The notes beneath the pieces are model-generated. The model was given only the letters and a program-made list of their open reading frames with translations. It was not told where the DNA came from and did no database searches. From the NCBI GenBank assembly GCA_017511535.1, contig JAFWJS010000017.1, positions 1 to 33,028 of the forward strand: 33,028 bases of DNA. Direction: 5' to 3'. This DNA comes from Eubacterium sp. (GTDB taxonomy: Bacteria; Bacillota; Clostridia; Peptostreptococcales; Anaerovoracaceae). The translations under genes and the position numbers were made by a program. Below are positions 16,942 to 25,909 of the stretch, in pieces (positions within the stretch are counted from its first letter, which is position 1; each line of letters begins with the position of its first letter).

Positions 16942-16970
16942 TTGCGGCATTCAGAAAAATGGTTTATTAT
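16942..16970 (+). promoter_or_regulatory. Possible secondary promoter of ilvC
   Basis: TTGCGG (16942-16947), 17 bases, TATTAT (16965-16970), in the AT-rich gap between ilvN and ilvC. Moderate match only. Confidence 0.35.
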
Positions 16971-17017
16971 TAATTTAAGTGTATTTATATAACTTATATG
17001 TAAAGGAGAAACAAACA

Positions 17018-18019
17018 ATGATTAACAAGTATTATGATCAGGACTGTGACCTCCATATGCTGGACGGCAAGACGATCGCCATCATCGGCTTCGGAAGCCA
17101 GGGCCATGCCCATGCAATGAACCTTACAGAAAGCGGAGCTCATGTAGTAGTCGGCCTCAGACCGGGATCACAGCACGAGCAGAAGGCTAAAGACTTTGGT
17201 CTTGAGGTAATGGATATTGATTCAGCTGCTGAAGCCGGAGACATCGTAATGATGCTTGCTCCGGACGAGCTCCAGTCAAAGATCTATAAAGAGCATGTTG
17301 CGGCGCATATGCATGAAGGAAATGCTCTTGCGTTTGCTCATGGCTTCAATATCCACTTCCAGCAGCTCATCGCACCTGCGGGAGGAGACGTTATCATGAT
17401 CGCTCCTAAGGGACCTGGTCATATCGTAAGAGAGCAGTACACACAGGGTTCAGGAGTTCCTTGCCTGATCGCTGTAGAGCAGAACCCAAGCGGCAAAGCT
17501 AAAGAACTCGCTCTTGCATACGCTGCAGGTATCGGTGCCGGAAGATCCGGTATTCTGGAGACAACATTCAGAGAAGAGACTGAAACAGACCTGTTCGGTG
17601 AGCAGGCAGTTCTCTGCGGCGGTGTCTGCGAGCTGATGAAGGCTGGCTGGGAGACACTGGTAGAAGCCGGATATGCTCCTGAGATGGCATACTTCGAATG
17701 CATCCACGAGATGAAGATGATCATCGACCTTATCTATGCAAAGGGATTCGGCATGATGAGATATTCAATTTCCAATACTGCTGAGTACGGCGATTATGTT
17801 TCAGGACCTAAGGTTATCACCAAGGAGTCAAGAGAAGGAATGAAGCAGATCCTTGCCGACATACAGAGCGGTAAGTTCGCATCCACATTCATCCAGGAGA
17901 TGAACGCCGGCGGTAAGGCCAACTTCCTCACAATGAGAAAAGTACAGGCGGAGCATCCTGTTAATGAAGTTGGCGCAGAGCTGCGTAAAATGATGAGCTG
18001 GCTGAACGACGGTAAATAG
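17018..18019 (+). CDS. ilvC: Ketol-acid reductoisomerase, class I
   Basis: Isomerises and reduces acetolactate or acetohydroxybutyrate to the dihydroxy acid. The nucleotide loop [13 protein letters not shown] is at residues 24-36, the metal site is built by the D/E residues of [10 protein letters not shown] and the C-terminal [12 protein letters not shown] and [10 protein letters not shown] segments. 333 residues, class I length. In the coenzyme loop [11 protein letters not shown] the usual second phosphate-binding Ser is His53 and the next residue is Glu54, which may shift preference from NADPH towards NADH. AAGGAG is nine bases before the ATG at 17018; an upstream in-frame ATG at 16979 has no ribosome binding site. 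Confidence 0.96.
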   Translation: MINKYYDQDCDLHMLDGKTIAIIGFGSQGHAHAMNLTESGAHVVVGLRPGSQHEQKAKDFGLEVMDIDSAAEAGDIVMMLAPDELQSKIYKEHVAAHMHEGNALAFAHGFNIHFQQLIAPAGGDVIMIAPKGPGHIVREQYTQGSGVPCLIAVEQNPSGKAKELALAYAAGIGAGRSGILETTFREETETDLFGEQAVLCGGVCELMKAGWETLVEAGYAPEMAYFECIHEMKMIIDLIYAKGFGMMRYSISNTAEYGDYVSGPKVITKESREGMKQILADIQSGKFASTFIQEMNAGGKANFLTMRKVQAEHPVNEVGAELRKMMSWLNDGK

Positions 18020-18055
18020 ACCGTATGATCAGGAACAGTTTATAACGTGACAAGT

Positions 18056-18085
18056 AAGCTGCGCGGGGATGTCCCTACGCAGCTT
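18056..18085 (+). other. Stem-loop between ilvC and ilvD
   Basis: AAGCTGCG (18056-18063) pairs with CGCAGCTT (18078-18085), with a further GGGA/TCCC pairing inside. No U-run follows, so it is not a classical terminator; it could be a processing or stabilising structure that sets ilvC and ilvD mRNA levels apart. Confidence 0.5.
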
Positions 18086-18112
18086 AAATCTCATTCAAGG
18101 AGAGCAAACAGA

Positions 18113-19780
18113 ATGTCAAGAAGAAGTGATAATGTAACAAAAGGAGTAGAGAGGGCTCCTATGAGAAGCCTTTTCTATGCAATGGGGTACACAAAAGAAG
18201 AGCTTGAAAGGCCTCTTATCGGAGTGGTATCTGCATATAGTGAAATAGTACCGGGACACAGTCATCTGGATAAGATCACTGAAGCTGTCAAGGCAGGCGT
18301 AAGAATGGCAGGGGGTACACCTATCATGGTGCCTGCTATCGGAGTCTGTGACGGTATAGCTATGGGACATATTGGAATGAAGTATTCGCTCCCATCGCGT
18401 GAGCTCATCGCTGACAGTGTAGAATCAATGGCTAACGCTCATCAGTTCGACGGACTCGTTCTTGTTCCTAACTGTGACAAGATCGTCCCGGGAATGCTGA
18501 TGGGAGCATGCAGGATCGACATTCCTGCAGTTGTGTGCTCGGGAGGTCCTATGATGTCAGGACTTGTAGGCGGTGTCGAGACATCGCTTTCAAAGATGTT
18601 CGAGGCTGTAGGGGCCAGAAAAGCAGGCATAATCGATGATGAGAAGCTGCTTGAGTTCGAACAGAACGTTTGTCCGGGATGTGGATCATGCTCTGGAATG
18701 TACACGGCAAACAGCATGAACTGCCTCTGTGAAGCAGTAGGTATCGCGCTTCCAGGAAACGGAACTATCCCGGCAGTACACAGCAGAAGGATCATGCTCG
18801 CGAAGCATGCCGGTATGGCGATCATGAATATGGTAGAACAGGGTATTACAGCGAGACAGATCGTAAACGAGAAGTCATTAAGGAACGCTCTTGCATGCGA
18901 CATGGCTCTTGGATGCTCCACAAATACAGTGCTTCACCTCCTCGCTATCGCAAAGGAAGCGGGAGTGGATGTAAGCCTTGAAACATTCAACGAGCTGTCA
19001 GGAAAAACTCCTAACCTCTGCCACCTCGCGCCTGCAGGTCCTACTCACATGCATGACCTGGACAATGCCGGCGGAGTACAGGCTGTTCTGGCTGAGCTGA
19101 ACAAGAAGGGTCTGATAGATACATCACTTATGACCGTTACAGGAAAGACTGTCGGCGAGAATATTGCAAATGCGAAGAGAAAGACTGATGAGATAAGACC
19201 TGTCGAAGATCCGTACAGTGAGACCGGAGGACTCGCTATCCTCTGGGGAAACATCGCAGAGGACGGATGTGTCGTAAAGAAGAGTGCCGTAGCTCCTGAG
19301 ATGCTGAAACATTCAGGTCCTGCAAGGGTGTATGATTCTGAAGACGATGCGATCAAAGATATCTATGCAGGGAAGATCGTGGACGGAGACGTCGTAGTCA
19401 TCAGATATGAAGGGCCTAAAGGCGGCCCGGGAATGAGAGAGATGCTTAATCCTACATCTGCTCTGGCAGGCATGAAGCTTGACAAGACAGTTGCCCTTAT
19501 CACAGACGGACGTTTCAGCGGAGCTTCCAGAGGAGCCGCGATAGGACATGTATGTCCTGAAGCAGCAATGGGAGGAAAGATAGGTCTGATAGAAGAAGGA
19601 GATATCATCGATATCGATATACCGGCCGGGAAAGTGAACGTACGTGTAACAGATGAAGAGCTTGAGGAACGTAAGAAGAGCTATGTGCCTCATGAGCCTA
19701 ACATCAAGTCAGGATGGCTCTACAGATATTCCAAGATGGTAGCGCCGTCATGCCAGGGAGCAATCATGCTCGACGACTGA
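18113..19780 (+). CDS. ilvD: Dihydroxy-acid dehydratase
   Basis: Fe-S cluster and Mg-dependent dehydration of the dihydroxy acids to 2-oxo acids of valine, leucine and isoleucine. Cluster and metal residues are visible in [24 protein letters not shown], and [17 protein letters not shown]; the C-terminal [19 protein letters not shown] carries the catalytic Ser. 555 residues, normal. Start at 18113 (AAGGAG about 10 bases upstream) matches the family N-terminus [16 protein letters not shown]; the longer frame from a GTG at 18047 runs through the intergenic stem-loop. argF follows after 19 bases. Confidence 0.96.
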   Translation: MSRRSDNVTKGVERAPMRSLFYAMGYTKEELERPLIGVVSAYSEIVPGHSHLDKITEAVKAGVRMAGGTPIMVPAIGVCDGIAMGHIGMKYSLPSRELIADSVESMANAHQFDGLVLVPNCDKIVPGMLMGACRIDIPAVVCSGGPMMSGLVGGVETSLSKMFEAVGARKAGIIDDEKLLEFEQNVCPGCGSCSGMYTANSMNCLCEAVGIALPGNGTIPAVHSRRIMLAKHAGMAIMNMVEQGITARQIVNEKSLRNALACDMALGCSTNTVLHLLAIAKEAGVDVSLETFNELSGKTPNLCHLAPAGPTHMHDLDNAGGVQAVLAELNKKGLIDTSLMTVTGKTVGENIANAKRKTDEIRPVEDPYSETGGLAILWGNIAEDGCVVKKSAVAPEMLKHSGPARVYDSEDDAIKDIYAGKIVDGDVVVIRYEGPKGGPGMREMLNPTSALAGMKLDKTVALITDGRFSGASRGAAIGHVCPEAAMGGKIGLIEEGDIIDIDIPAGKVNVRVTDEELEERKKSYVPHEPNIKSGWLYRYSKMVAPSCQGAIMLDD

Positions 19781-19799
19781 TACGATCGGAGGAATTATA

Positions 19800-20795
19800 A
19801 TGACAGTTGATCTTAAGGGCAGAAGTTTTCTGACACTCATGGATTTTACGCCTGAGGAGATCAGATATCTTATAGATCTGTCACATGAGCTCAAGGCTAA
19901 GAAGAAGTCGGGCGAGATCGGCCATCTTCTTGATGGTAAAACGATCTGTCTGATGTTTGAGAAGACTTCGACAAGAACCAGATCTTCGTTCGAGGTGGCG
20001 ATGAATGACGAGGGTGGAAACGCAGTTTTTCTGGGCCCTAATGATTCGCAGGTCGGTAAGAAAGAATCGATCGAGGATTCGGCGAAAGTGCTTGGGAGGA
20101 TCTTTGACGGTATCGAATACAGGGGATTTGACCAGAAAGTGGTGGAAGACCTTGCCAGATATTCGGGAGTGCCGGTCTGGAACGGACTCACTGACGTAGA
20201 TCATCCTACTCAGATAATCGCTGATATGATGACGATAGAGGAACATGTCGATAAGCCGCTTAAAGATGTGAAAGTCGTTTTCTGCGGTGACGTCAGAAAC
20301 AATATGGCTTATGCCTGGATGTACGGATGCGCCAAGATGGGGATGCACTTCGTGGCATACGGGCCTGACGAGCTGGCTGAAGAGATCGATAAGGATGTGC
20401 TGGACAGAGTAGCAGAGACTGCGCAGGAGACCGGAGCTGTAATAGAGATAAGCTCTGACCCTGCATCACTTAAAGGCGCCGACGTGTTGTATACTGATAT
20501 CTGGGCTTCGATGGGTGAGGAGGATCAGATACCGGAAAGAGTAAAGCTGCTCACGCCTTACAGAGTGACGATGGACATGCTGGAGAGTACCGGTAACAAA
20601 GATGTGATATTCCTTCATTGTCTGCCTTCATTCCATGACTTCAGCACGAAGATGGCCGCAGAGCAGATAAAGCTCGGATACGACATCAGAGAAGTCACAG
20701 ATGAAGTGTTCCGTTCAGAGCATTCAAAGGTCTTCGATGAAGCTGAGAACAGAATGCACAGCATCAAGGCGATAATCGTTGCGACACTGGCATAA
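19800..20795 (+). CDS. argF: Ornithine carbamoyltransferase
   Basis: Transfers carbamoyl phosphate to ornithine to give citrulline, either for arginine synthesis (argF) or in reverse in the arginine deiminase pathway (arcB); no neighbouring gene decides between these. The carbamoyl phosphate loop FEKTSTRTRSSFE is near residues 53-65, DHPTQIIADM near 134, and the ornithine loop HCLPSFHD near 275 (Ala is commoner than Ser). 331 residues. GGAGG lies seven bases before the ATG. Its place directly after ilvD is unusual and suggests co-transcription with the branched-chain genes. Confidence 0.94.
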   Translation: MTVDLKGRSFLTLMDFTPEEIRYLIDLSHELKAKKKSGEIGHLLDGKTICLMFEKTSTRTRSSFEVAMNDEGGNAVFLGPNDSQVGKKESIEDSAKVLGRIFDGIEYRGFDQKVVEDLARYSGVPVWNGLTDVDHPTQIIADMMTIEEHVDKPLKDVKVVFCGDVRNNMAYAWMYGCAKMGMHFVAYGPDELAEEIDKDVLDRVAETAQETGAVIEISSDPASLKGADVLYTDIWASMGEEDQIPERVKLLTPYRVTMDMLESTGNKDVIFLHCLPSFHDFSTKMAAEQIKLGYDIREVTDEVFRSEHSKVFDEAENRMHSIKAIIVATLA

Positions 20796-20804
20796 AGGTA
20801 TCAA

Positions 20805-21416
20805 ATGAAACAAGATCTGAAAAAAGAGAGAAGCCGCATGCTTCTTATGAACAGTGCATATGAACTGTTTACAGATGTCGGCTTTCATAAAACAACGATT
20901 GCGATGATAGCGAAATCAGCCGGACTCGGGAAAGGGACTTTTTACCTGTATTTCCGGGATAAAGAGGATATTCGTGATGCTGTTATCGTATATAAATCGG
21001 GTCAGATCCTGAAGGATGCGATCGATAACACGGTGCTCGATAAGCCGGGTATGAGCTTTTATGACAGATTGATCACGATCACAGATTACATTATCAATTA
21101 TCTTGCTGATAATGAAAAAATGTTTAAGTTCATTTCAAAGTCGCTTGGATCGGGACTTCTGACAGAAAAGAAAGATAACGATACGGTCTCGGCAGGGCTG
21201 ATGGACCTGGAAGAATTCATACGAGGGCTCCTGAAAAAGCGGGAAGTGGTTCTTAAGAATCAGCAGCTTTTCATTTATACGATAATCGAGCTGATAAACT
21301 CAACGTGCTACAGCGTGATCATTGACAGCGAACCGGTCGCGATAGATGAGTATAAGCCTTATCTATATAATATAATAAGGCTAATCACTGAGGATCAGGT
21401 GGTTTCTGAACAGTAA
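20805..21416 (+). CDS. TetR/AcrR family transcriptional regulator
   Basis: One-domain repressor with an N-terminal helix-turn-helix: TTIAMIAKSAGLGKGTFYLYFRDKEDI at residues about 30-56, and a helical ligand domain that is not assignable. 203 residues. It starts nine bases after argF with AAAGG upstream, so it probably rides on the argF transcript. A terminator separates it from mmpL, whose promoter holds two copies of a TGACGAnnGGTCA palindrome; these are its likely targets. The ligand is unknown. Confidence 0.9.
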   Translation: MKQDLKKERSRMLLMNSAYELFTDVGFHKTTIAMIAKSAGLGKGTFYLYFRDKEDIRDAVIVYKSGQILKDAIDNTVLDKPGMSFYDRLITITDYIINYLADNEKMFKFISKSLGSGLLTEKKDNDTVSAGLMDLEEFIRGLLKKREVVLKNQQLFIYTIIELINSTCYSVIIDSEPVAIDEYKPYLYNIIRLITEDQVVSEQ

Positions 21417-21439
21417 GATATAGTATAATACATAATAAC

Positions 21440-21473
21440 TGCAGCGTATATCGATGATACGCTGCGGTTTTTT
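21440..21473 (+). terminator. Terminator after the tetR gene
   Basis: GCAGCGTAT (21441-21449) pairs with ATACGCTGC (21457-21465), then GG and TTTTTT. Confidence 0.88.
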
Positions 21474-21489
21474 CTTGTCAAACAATATG

Positions 21490-21539
21490 TTGACGATTGG
21501 TCAGAAAAGTGGTATAAAAGTAATTGTGACGAACGGTCA
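21490..21539 (+). promoter_or_regulatory. mmpL promoter with two TetR-type operators
   Basis: The promoter is TTGACG (21490-21495), 17 bases, TATAAA (21513-21518). The near-palindromes TGACGATTGGTCA (21491-21503) and TGACGAACGGTCA (21527-21539) differ in two central bases. The first covers the -35 box and the second the start site, the classical arrangement for repression. The adjacent TetR gene is the likely binder. Confidence 0.75.
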
Positions 21540-21581
21540 TTTTTTTATTGTAATAATAAACGAGAGGAGGGAACTGTAATA

Positions 21582-23720
21582 ATGGAACGTCTTAAACCGC
21601 ATGGCAGACTTGATATAGGAGAAGCTGTGGTAAAGGCAAGGCATGCGATACTTATCATCTGTCTGGCTCTGATAATACCTGCTGCAATGGGGTTTTTAAG
21701 TATGAGGGTAAATTACGACATGCTTACATATCTGCCTGACGACATGGAAACAATGAAGGGGCAGGAAATACTTATGAAGGATTTTGACAAGGGTGGATTC
21801 TCGCTCATAGTAGTTGAGAATATGAAGCCTGAGGAAGTAGACAGCATGTCGAAAAAGATAAGAAAGGTCGAGCACGTTGAAACAGTTCTGAACTTTGACG
21901 ATCTGCTGGATCCATCGGTACCTGTGGAATTGTATTCTGATAAGCTCAGGGAACAGATGTCATCAAAGGATGCGACAATGATAGCGGTGTTCTTTGACAC
22001 ATCGACATCTGACGAAGGTTCGATAAATGCAGTATCTGAGATAAGGAAGATAGTAACTAAGGACTGTTATGTATCAGGAATGACGGCACTCGTCGTTGAC
22101 CTTAAGAATGTAGCTGAGAACGAGGAACCGAAATACATTGTCATAGCAGTAATTCTGTCTGTCATAGCGATGATGCTCATGCTGGACTCATATGTAGTTC
22201 CGGTGATTTTTCTTTCAAGCATCGGGATCGCGATATTGTATAATCTGGGAACTAATTTCATGCTTGGAGAGATCGCGTATATAACGAAAGCTATCGCTGC
22301 GGTGCTCCAGCTGGGAGTTACCATGGACTATTCTATATTCCTGTGGAACAGCTATGTTGAGAATCTGAAGAGAGAAGATGATCATTATAAGGCGATGGCA
22401 GAGGCGATAAACAGTACTCTGATATCGGTCACCGGGAGCTCAATAACTACAGTTGCCGGCTTCCTGGCACTGTGTTTCATGACATATAAGATCGGGATGA
22501 ACCTTGGAATAGTCATGGCTAAGGGCTGTGTCATCGGGGTCATCGCCAGTGTGACTATACTTCCGTCATTGCTGCTCCTGTTCGATAAGGTGCTGATGAA
22601 GACAAGGCATAAGCCGCTGATACCTGATATGCGTAAAGCGGCGCATGTGCTTACTTCTCATCCTGCCGCGGTCGCTTTGATATTTATCCTCATGATCGTG
22701 CCGGCAGTATACGGGTATCATAATGCAGGAATTAGCTATGACTTCAGCGCCATGTTCAGAGGGCCTAACGGTATTCCGGAAGAAAAGGCGCCTGTACTCA
22801 AAGCTAATGAAAAACTGGCAGAGGATTACGGCATCGGCTGCACACATATGATAATAACAGACAGCAGTATGAGCCAGAAAAACGGTCATGCAATGTGTAA
22901 AGAGATCGATAATATAGACGGGATAAAGAATGTCCTCGGGATAGATGCTTTTCTTGATCCGTCGGTCCCAAGGGATATTCTTCCGGCACGGATAACGGAT
23001 ACCCTTATCTCGGGAGATCACCAGCTTATTCTCGTAAACTCGGAGTACAAAGTGTCTACTGATGAGTGTAATGATCAGATAGATAAAATAAACAGTGTGA
23101 TACATCGATATGACAAGGATGCTTCAGTTATCGGTGAGGGACCTGCTACAAAGGATCTTATAGACCTTACCAGCAGGGACTTCAGAGTGGTCAATATGAT
23201 CTCTATCGGGGCTGTATTCCTGATCATATTCTTTGTTTTGAGATCGTGGATGCTCCCGCTTCTCCTTGTGGCAGTGATAGAATTTGCTATTTATGTAAAT
23301 CTCGGGATACCGGGGTATACAGGACTCGTTCTTCCGTTTATCGTACCGGTATGCATAAGTACGATACAGCTCGGATCAACTGTAGATTATGCGATCCTGA
23401 TGTCTACAAGATATAAAAAGGAGAGGATGGCGGGAAGGCCAAAGCGTGAGGCTGTAGAGATATCTGCAGCGACATCGATACCGTCTATAATCGTAAGCGC
23501 GTTTGGCTTCTTCTGCGCCACGTTCGGTGTCGGCTGGTATTCTGATATAGGGCTGATCAGCACTTTATGCAACATGATGGCAAGAGGCGCGATCATCAGT
23601 ATGATAACGGTCATCCTTGTGCTGCCGTCAGTACTCATGCTGTTTGATAAAGTGATACTGAAGACGACGAGAGGACTTGAAAATATAGAGGCTGGAGGTA
23701 TTCGATATGAAACTGAATAA
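21582..23720 (+). CDS. MMPL/RND family transporter
   Basis: Proton-driven membrane protein of the MMPL branch, whose members move lipids, lipopeptides or drugs outward. It has two similar halves, each with one leading membrane helix, an outer domain of about 130 residues and a block of five to six helices: first half near residues 15-345 (VTMDYSIFLWNSYVE near 245 is the conserved GxxxD-type segment), second near 360-700 (LGSTVDYAILMSTRYKKER near 590). 712 residues. GAGGAGGG lies ten bases before the ATG. The stop overlaps the next gene by 14 bases. The substrate cannot be inferred. Confidence 0.9.
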   Translation: MERLKPHGRLDIGEAVVKARHAILIICLALIIPAAMGFLSMRVNYDMLTYLPDDMETMKGQEILMKDFDKGGFSLIVVENMKPEEVDSMSKKIRKVEHVETVLNFDDLLDPSVPVELYSDKLREQMSSKDATMIAVFFDTSTSDEGSINAVSEIRKIVTKDCYVSGMTALVVDLKNVAENEEPKYIVIAVILSVIAMMLMLDSYVVPVIFLSSIGIAILYNLGTNFMLGEIAYITKAIAAVLQLGVTMDYSIFLWNSYVENLKREDDHYKAMAEAINSTLISVTGSSITTVAGFLALCFMTYKIGMNLGIVMAKGCVIGVIASVTILPSLLLLFDKVLMKTRHKPLIPDMRKAAHVLTSHPAAVALIFILMIVPAVYGYHNAGISYDFSAMFRGPNGIPEEKAPVLKANEKLAEDYGIGCTHMIITDSSMSQKNGHAMCKEIDNIDGIKNVLGIDAFLDPSVPRDILPARITDTLISGDHQLILVNSEYKVSTDECNDQIDKINSVIHRYDKDASVIGEGPATKDLIDLTSRDFRVVNMISIGAVFLIIFFVLRSWMLPLLLVAVIEFAIYVNLGIPGYTGLVLPFIVPVCISTIQLGSTVDYAILMSTRYKKERMAGRPKREAVEISAATSIPSIIVSAFGFFCATFGVGWYSDIGLISTLCNMMARGAIISMITVILVLPSVLMLFDKVILKTTRGLENIEAGGIRYETE

Positions 23721-25743
23721 AACTGGAAAAAAGTGGCTGTCTGTAGTACTTACAGCGGTGCTTGCTGTTACCGGAACGATTGCCTGGAGTACAGGATCAT
23801 CTGACAGAGTGACAGCTTCGTATGCGGATGAGACCGCAAAAAGGACAGAGGAATCTGTTAACAGTGCTTTCCCTGAGATCAAAGCAGGCAAGGGCTGCGG
23901 AAAAGGTCTGCGTAAGGACGAGACTGTATATATGATCATGGATGCTGATGGAAATGAAAAAGAAACGGTCGTCAGCGAATGGCTCAGAAATCCTGAAGGG
24001 AAAGATACGATCAAAGACTATACGGAGCTGAGTGACATAGAGGATACGTCAGGCGATGAAGAATACACTGAAGACGGAAAGTATCTTATCTGGGCAGCGG
24101 ATGGAAAAGACATAAAGTACAAAGGAAATTCAGATGGGATCATTCCTGTTTCATGTGATGTGACATACAGTCTTGACGGTGAGCAGATGAGTGCTTCTGA
24201 AATAGCGGGAAAGAGCGGTAACGTCGAAATACGATTTGATTATTCCGTTACGGCACATGACAGAGTAGATGGATACGATATGACGCATCCATATGTCATG
24301 GCAAGCGGAGTCGTCCTTGATGAAAACCATTTCAGAGACATAGAAGTGAACAGTGGAAAGGTAGTGAGCGAGGACGGAAACAGCATTTGTCTTGGGATAG
24401 CGTTTCCGGGGATGAAGGATAATCTTGCACTAAAGAAGAATATAATTGACATACCTGAATCGGTGGTCATCACAGCAGTTACGGATAAATTCGAGATAGA
24501 CGGCACATACACGGCAGCGCTTACCGGCATACTGGATGATATGGATATATCTTCTGATGACGCAGAAGATAAGGTGGATCAGCTTGAATCTGCTTTTGGA
24601 AAACTGAATTCAGCATCATCAAAGCTTGTAAAGGGCAGCAGAGAACTTTCAGATGGTACAGACAAGCTTGCAGATGGAGCTGACAAAATCTCAAATGGTT
24701 CCAGAAAGCTGGAAAAAGGAAGTAAAAAACTTGCCAGAGGAAGCAGAAAACTTGCCGATGGTACGGCTTCCCTGTCAAAGGGTGCGTCTCAGGTAGCAGA
24801 TGGCACTTCGAAACTGAAGAAGAGCGGCGGTTCTCTCGCTGAGGGCATAACAGTTCTTCTCGAAGGAGCAGGAAACCTTTCTGAAGGTGCTTCAGGGCTC
24901 AAGGATGGTATTGGAAAAGCTTCAGAAGGCGCGAAAAGTCTGTCTGACGGTCTTTCGGCAATAAGCAGTAACAGTGAAACGCTCAATGCTGGAACAGCTG
25001 AAATCGAGACAGCCGTATTTGACGGCGCAACTGCGCAGCTCCAGACAGTATTGATCGAATACGGCAAAGATCCTGAAGAGGTGAAAAAGATCCGCCTTAC
25101 TCCTTCGAACTATACGTCGATACTAAGCGGTATCAAGGGAACAGAAGAACTGAAGGCCAGACTTGACGGCGTAGAGCAGTATACCGCAAGTGTAAAGGCA
25201 TATACTGACGGAGTCGATTCTGCTGCTTCAGGAAGTGCTGAACTGTATACTGGCATAAAGGCGCTGGATGAAGGAGCAGAGCAGGTATCACAGGGAGCGG
25301 AAAGTATAAACGGAGGCCTTACAAAGATTGCTGCGAATATGCCGGCTTTATCAAAAGGAATCAACAGTCTGAATAAGGGAGCATCCAAGGTAAGCGGAGG
25401 AGCATCTCAGGTGAACAGAGGCGCGTCTTCAATAAGCAGAGGCTCTTCGAAGCTCAGCAGAGGAGTGTCTTCTCTGAGAAAAGGATCCTCACAGCTTGAC
25501 AGGGGTGCGGGACAGCTGTCTGAAGGCGCTGAAACGCTTGCGGAAGGTATGTCACAGTTTGATAAAGAAGGCATAAGGAAGCTGACACGTTCGCTTGACA
25601 CAGATGAGCTGAAAGATATGCTCGGCAGGTTCGGCGCACTGTCTGACGCATCTGAGAAGCACCATTTCATGGATGGTACGTCAGGAAAGCTCGCCGGTGA
25701 GAGTAAGATCATTTTCAAAACAGGTGAGATAAAAGATAAATAA
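23707..25743 (+). CDS. Secreted or membrane-anchored Leu/Gly heptad-repeat protein (YhgE/Pip-like)
   Basis: Probable extracytoplasmic partner of the MMPL transporter. An N-terminal signal or anchor (residues 8-28) precedes a beta-rich domain up to about 300. Two blocks of seven-residue xxxLxxG repeats follow, near residues 305-417 (such as LSDGTDKLADGADKISNGS) and 511-615. Such repeats, known from YhgE/Pip proteins, should make long helical rods. Unlike full YhgE proteins there is no C-terminal membrane region; the protein ends hydrophilic at residue 678. GGAGG is nine bases before the ATG, inside mmpL, so expression is coupled. Confidence 0.82.
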   Translation: MKLNKTGKKWLSVVLTAVLAVTGTIAWSTGSSDRVTASYADETAKRTEESVNSAFPEIKAGKGCGKGLRKDETVYMIMDADGNEKETVVSEWLRNPEGKDTIKDYTELSDIEDTSGDEEYTEDGKYLIWAADGKDIKYKGNSDGIIPVSCDVTYSLDGEQMSASEIAGKSGNVEIRFDYSVTAHDRVDGYDMTHPYVMASGVVLDENHFRDIEVNSGKVVSEDGNSICLGIAFPGMKDNLALKKNIIDIPESVVITAVTDKFEIDGTYTAALTGILDDMDISSDDAEDKVDQLESAFGKLNSASSKLVKGSRELSDGTDKLADGADKISNGSRKLEKGSKKLARGSRKLADGTASLSKGASQVADGTSKLKKSGGSLAEGITVLLEGAGNLSEGASGLKDGIGKASEGAKSLSDGLSAISSNSETLNAGTAEIETAVFDGATAQLQTVLIEYGKDPEEVKKIRLTPSNYTSILSGIKGTEELKARLDGVEQYTASVKAYTDGVDSAASGSAELYTGIKALDEGAEQVSQGAESINGGLTKIAANMPALSKGINSLNKGASKVSGGASQVNRGASSISRGSSKLSRGVSSLRKGSSQLDRGAGQLSEGAETLAEGMSQFDKEGIRKLTRSLDTDELKDMLGRFGALSDASEKHHFMDGTSGKLAGESKIIFKTGEIKDK

Positions 25744-25762
25744 TAAATCACCGTATAATATA

Positions 25763-25801
25763 GAGCACAGGCGTAGAAGTTTGCGTCCTGTGCTCTTTTT
25801 T
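25763..25801 (+). terminator. Terminator of the mmpL operon
   Basis: GAGCACAGG (25763-25771) pairs with CCTGTGCTC (25787-25795), followed by TTTTTT. Confidence 0.88.
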
Positions 25802-25812
25802 CTTTCCGGAAA

Positions 25813-25831
25813 TCTTAAGATAGTCTTAAGA
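25813..25831 (+). promoter_or_regulatory. Response-regulator-like direct repeat
   Basis: TCTTAAGA at 25813-25820 and again at 25824-25831 with TAG between, an 11-base period, seven bases before the -35 box. Direct repeats at one helical turn just upstream of the -35 box are typical for OmpR/PhoB-type activators; which one is not known. Confidence 0.5.
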
Positions 25832-25837
25832 AGTTTG

Positions 25838-25865
25838 TTGCAATACTTTTCTTTTCAGGTATAAT
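25838..25865 (+). promoter_or_regulatory. Promoter of the 3D-like protein gene
   Basis: TTGCAA (25838-25843), 16 bases, perfect TATAAT (25860-25865). Confidence 0.75.
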
Positions 25866-25909
25866 TGAATATAAGGGGAAAAGGGATTAGTCCACGGAGG
25901 ACTGATCAT

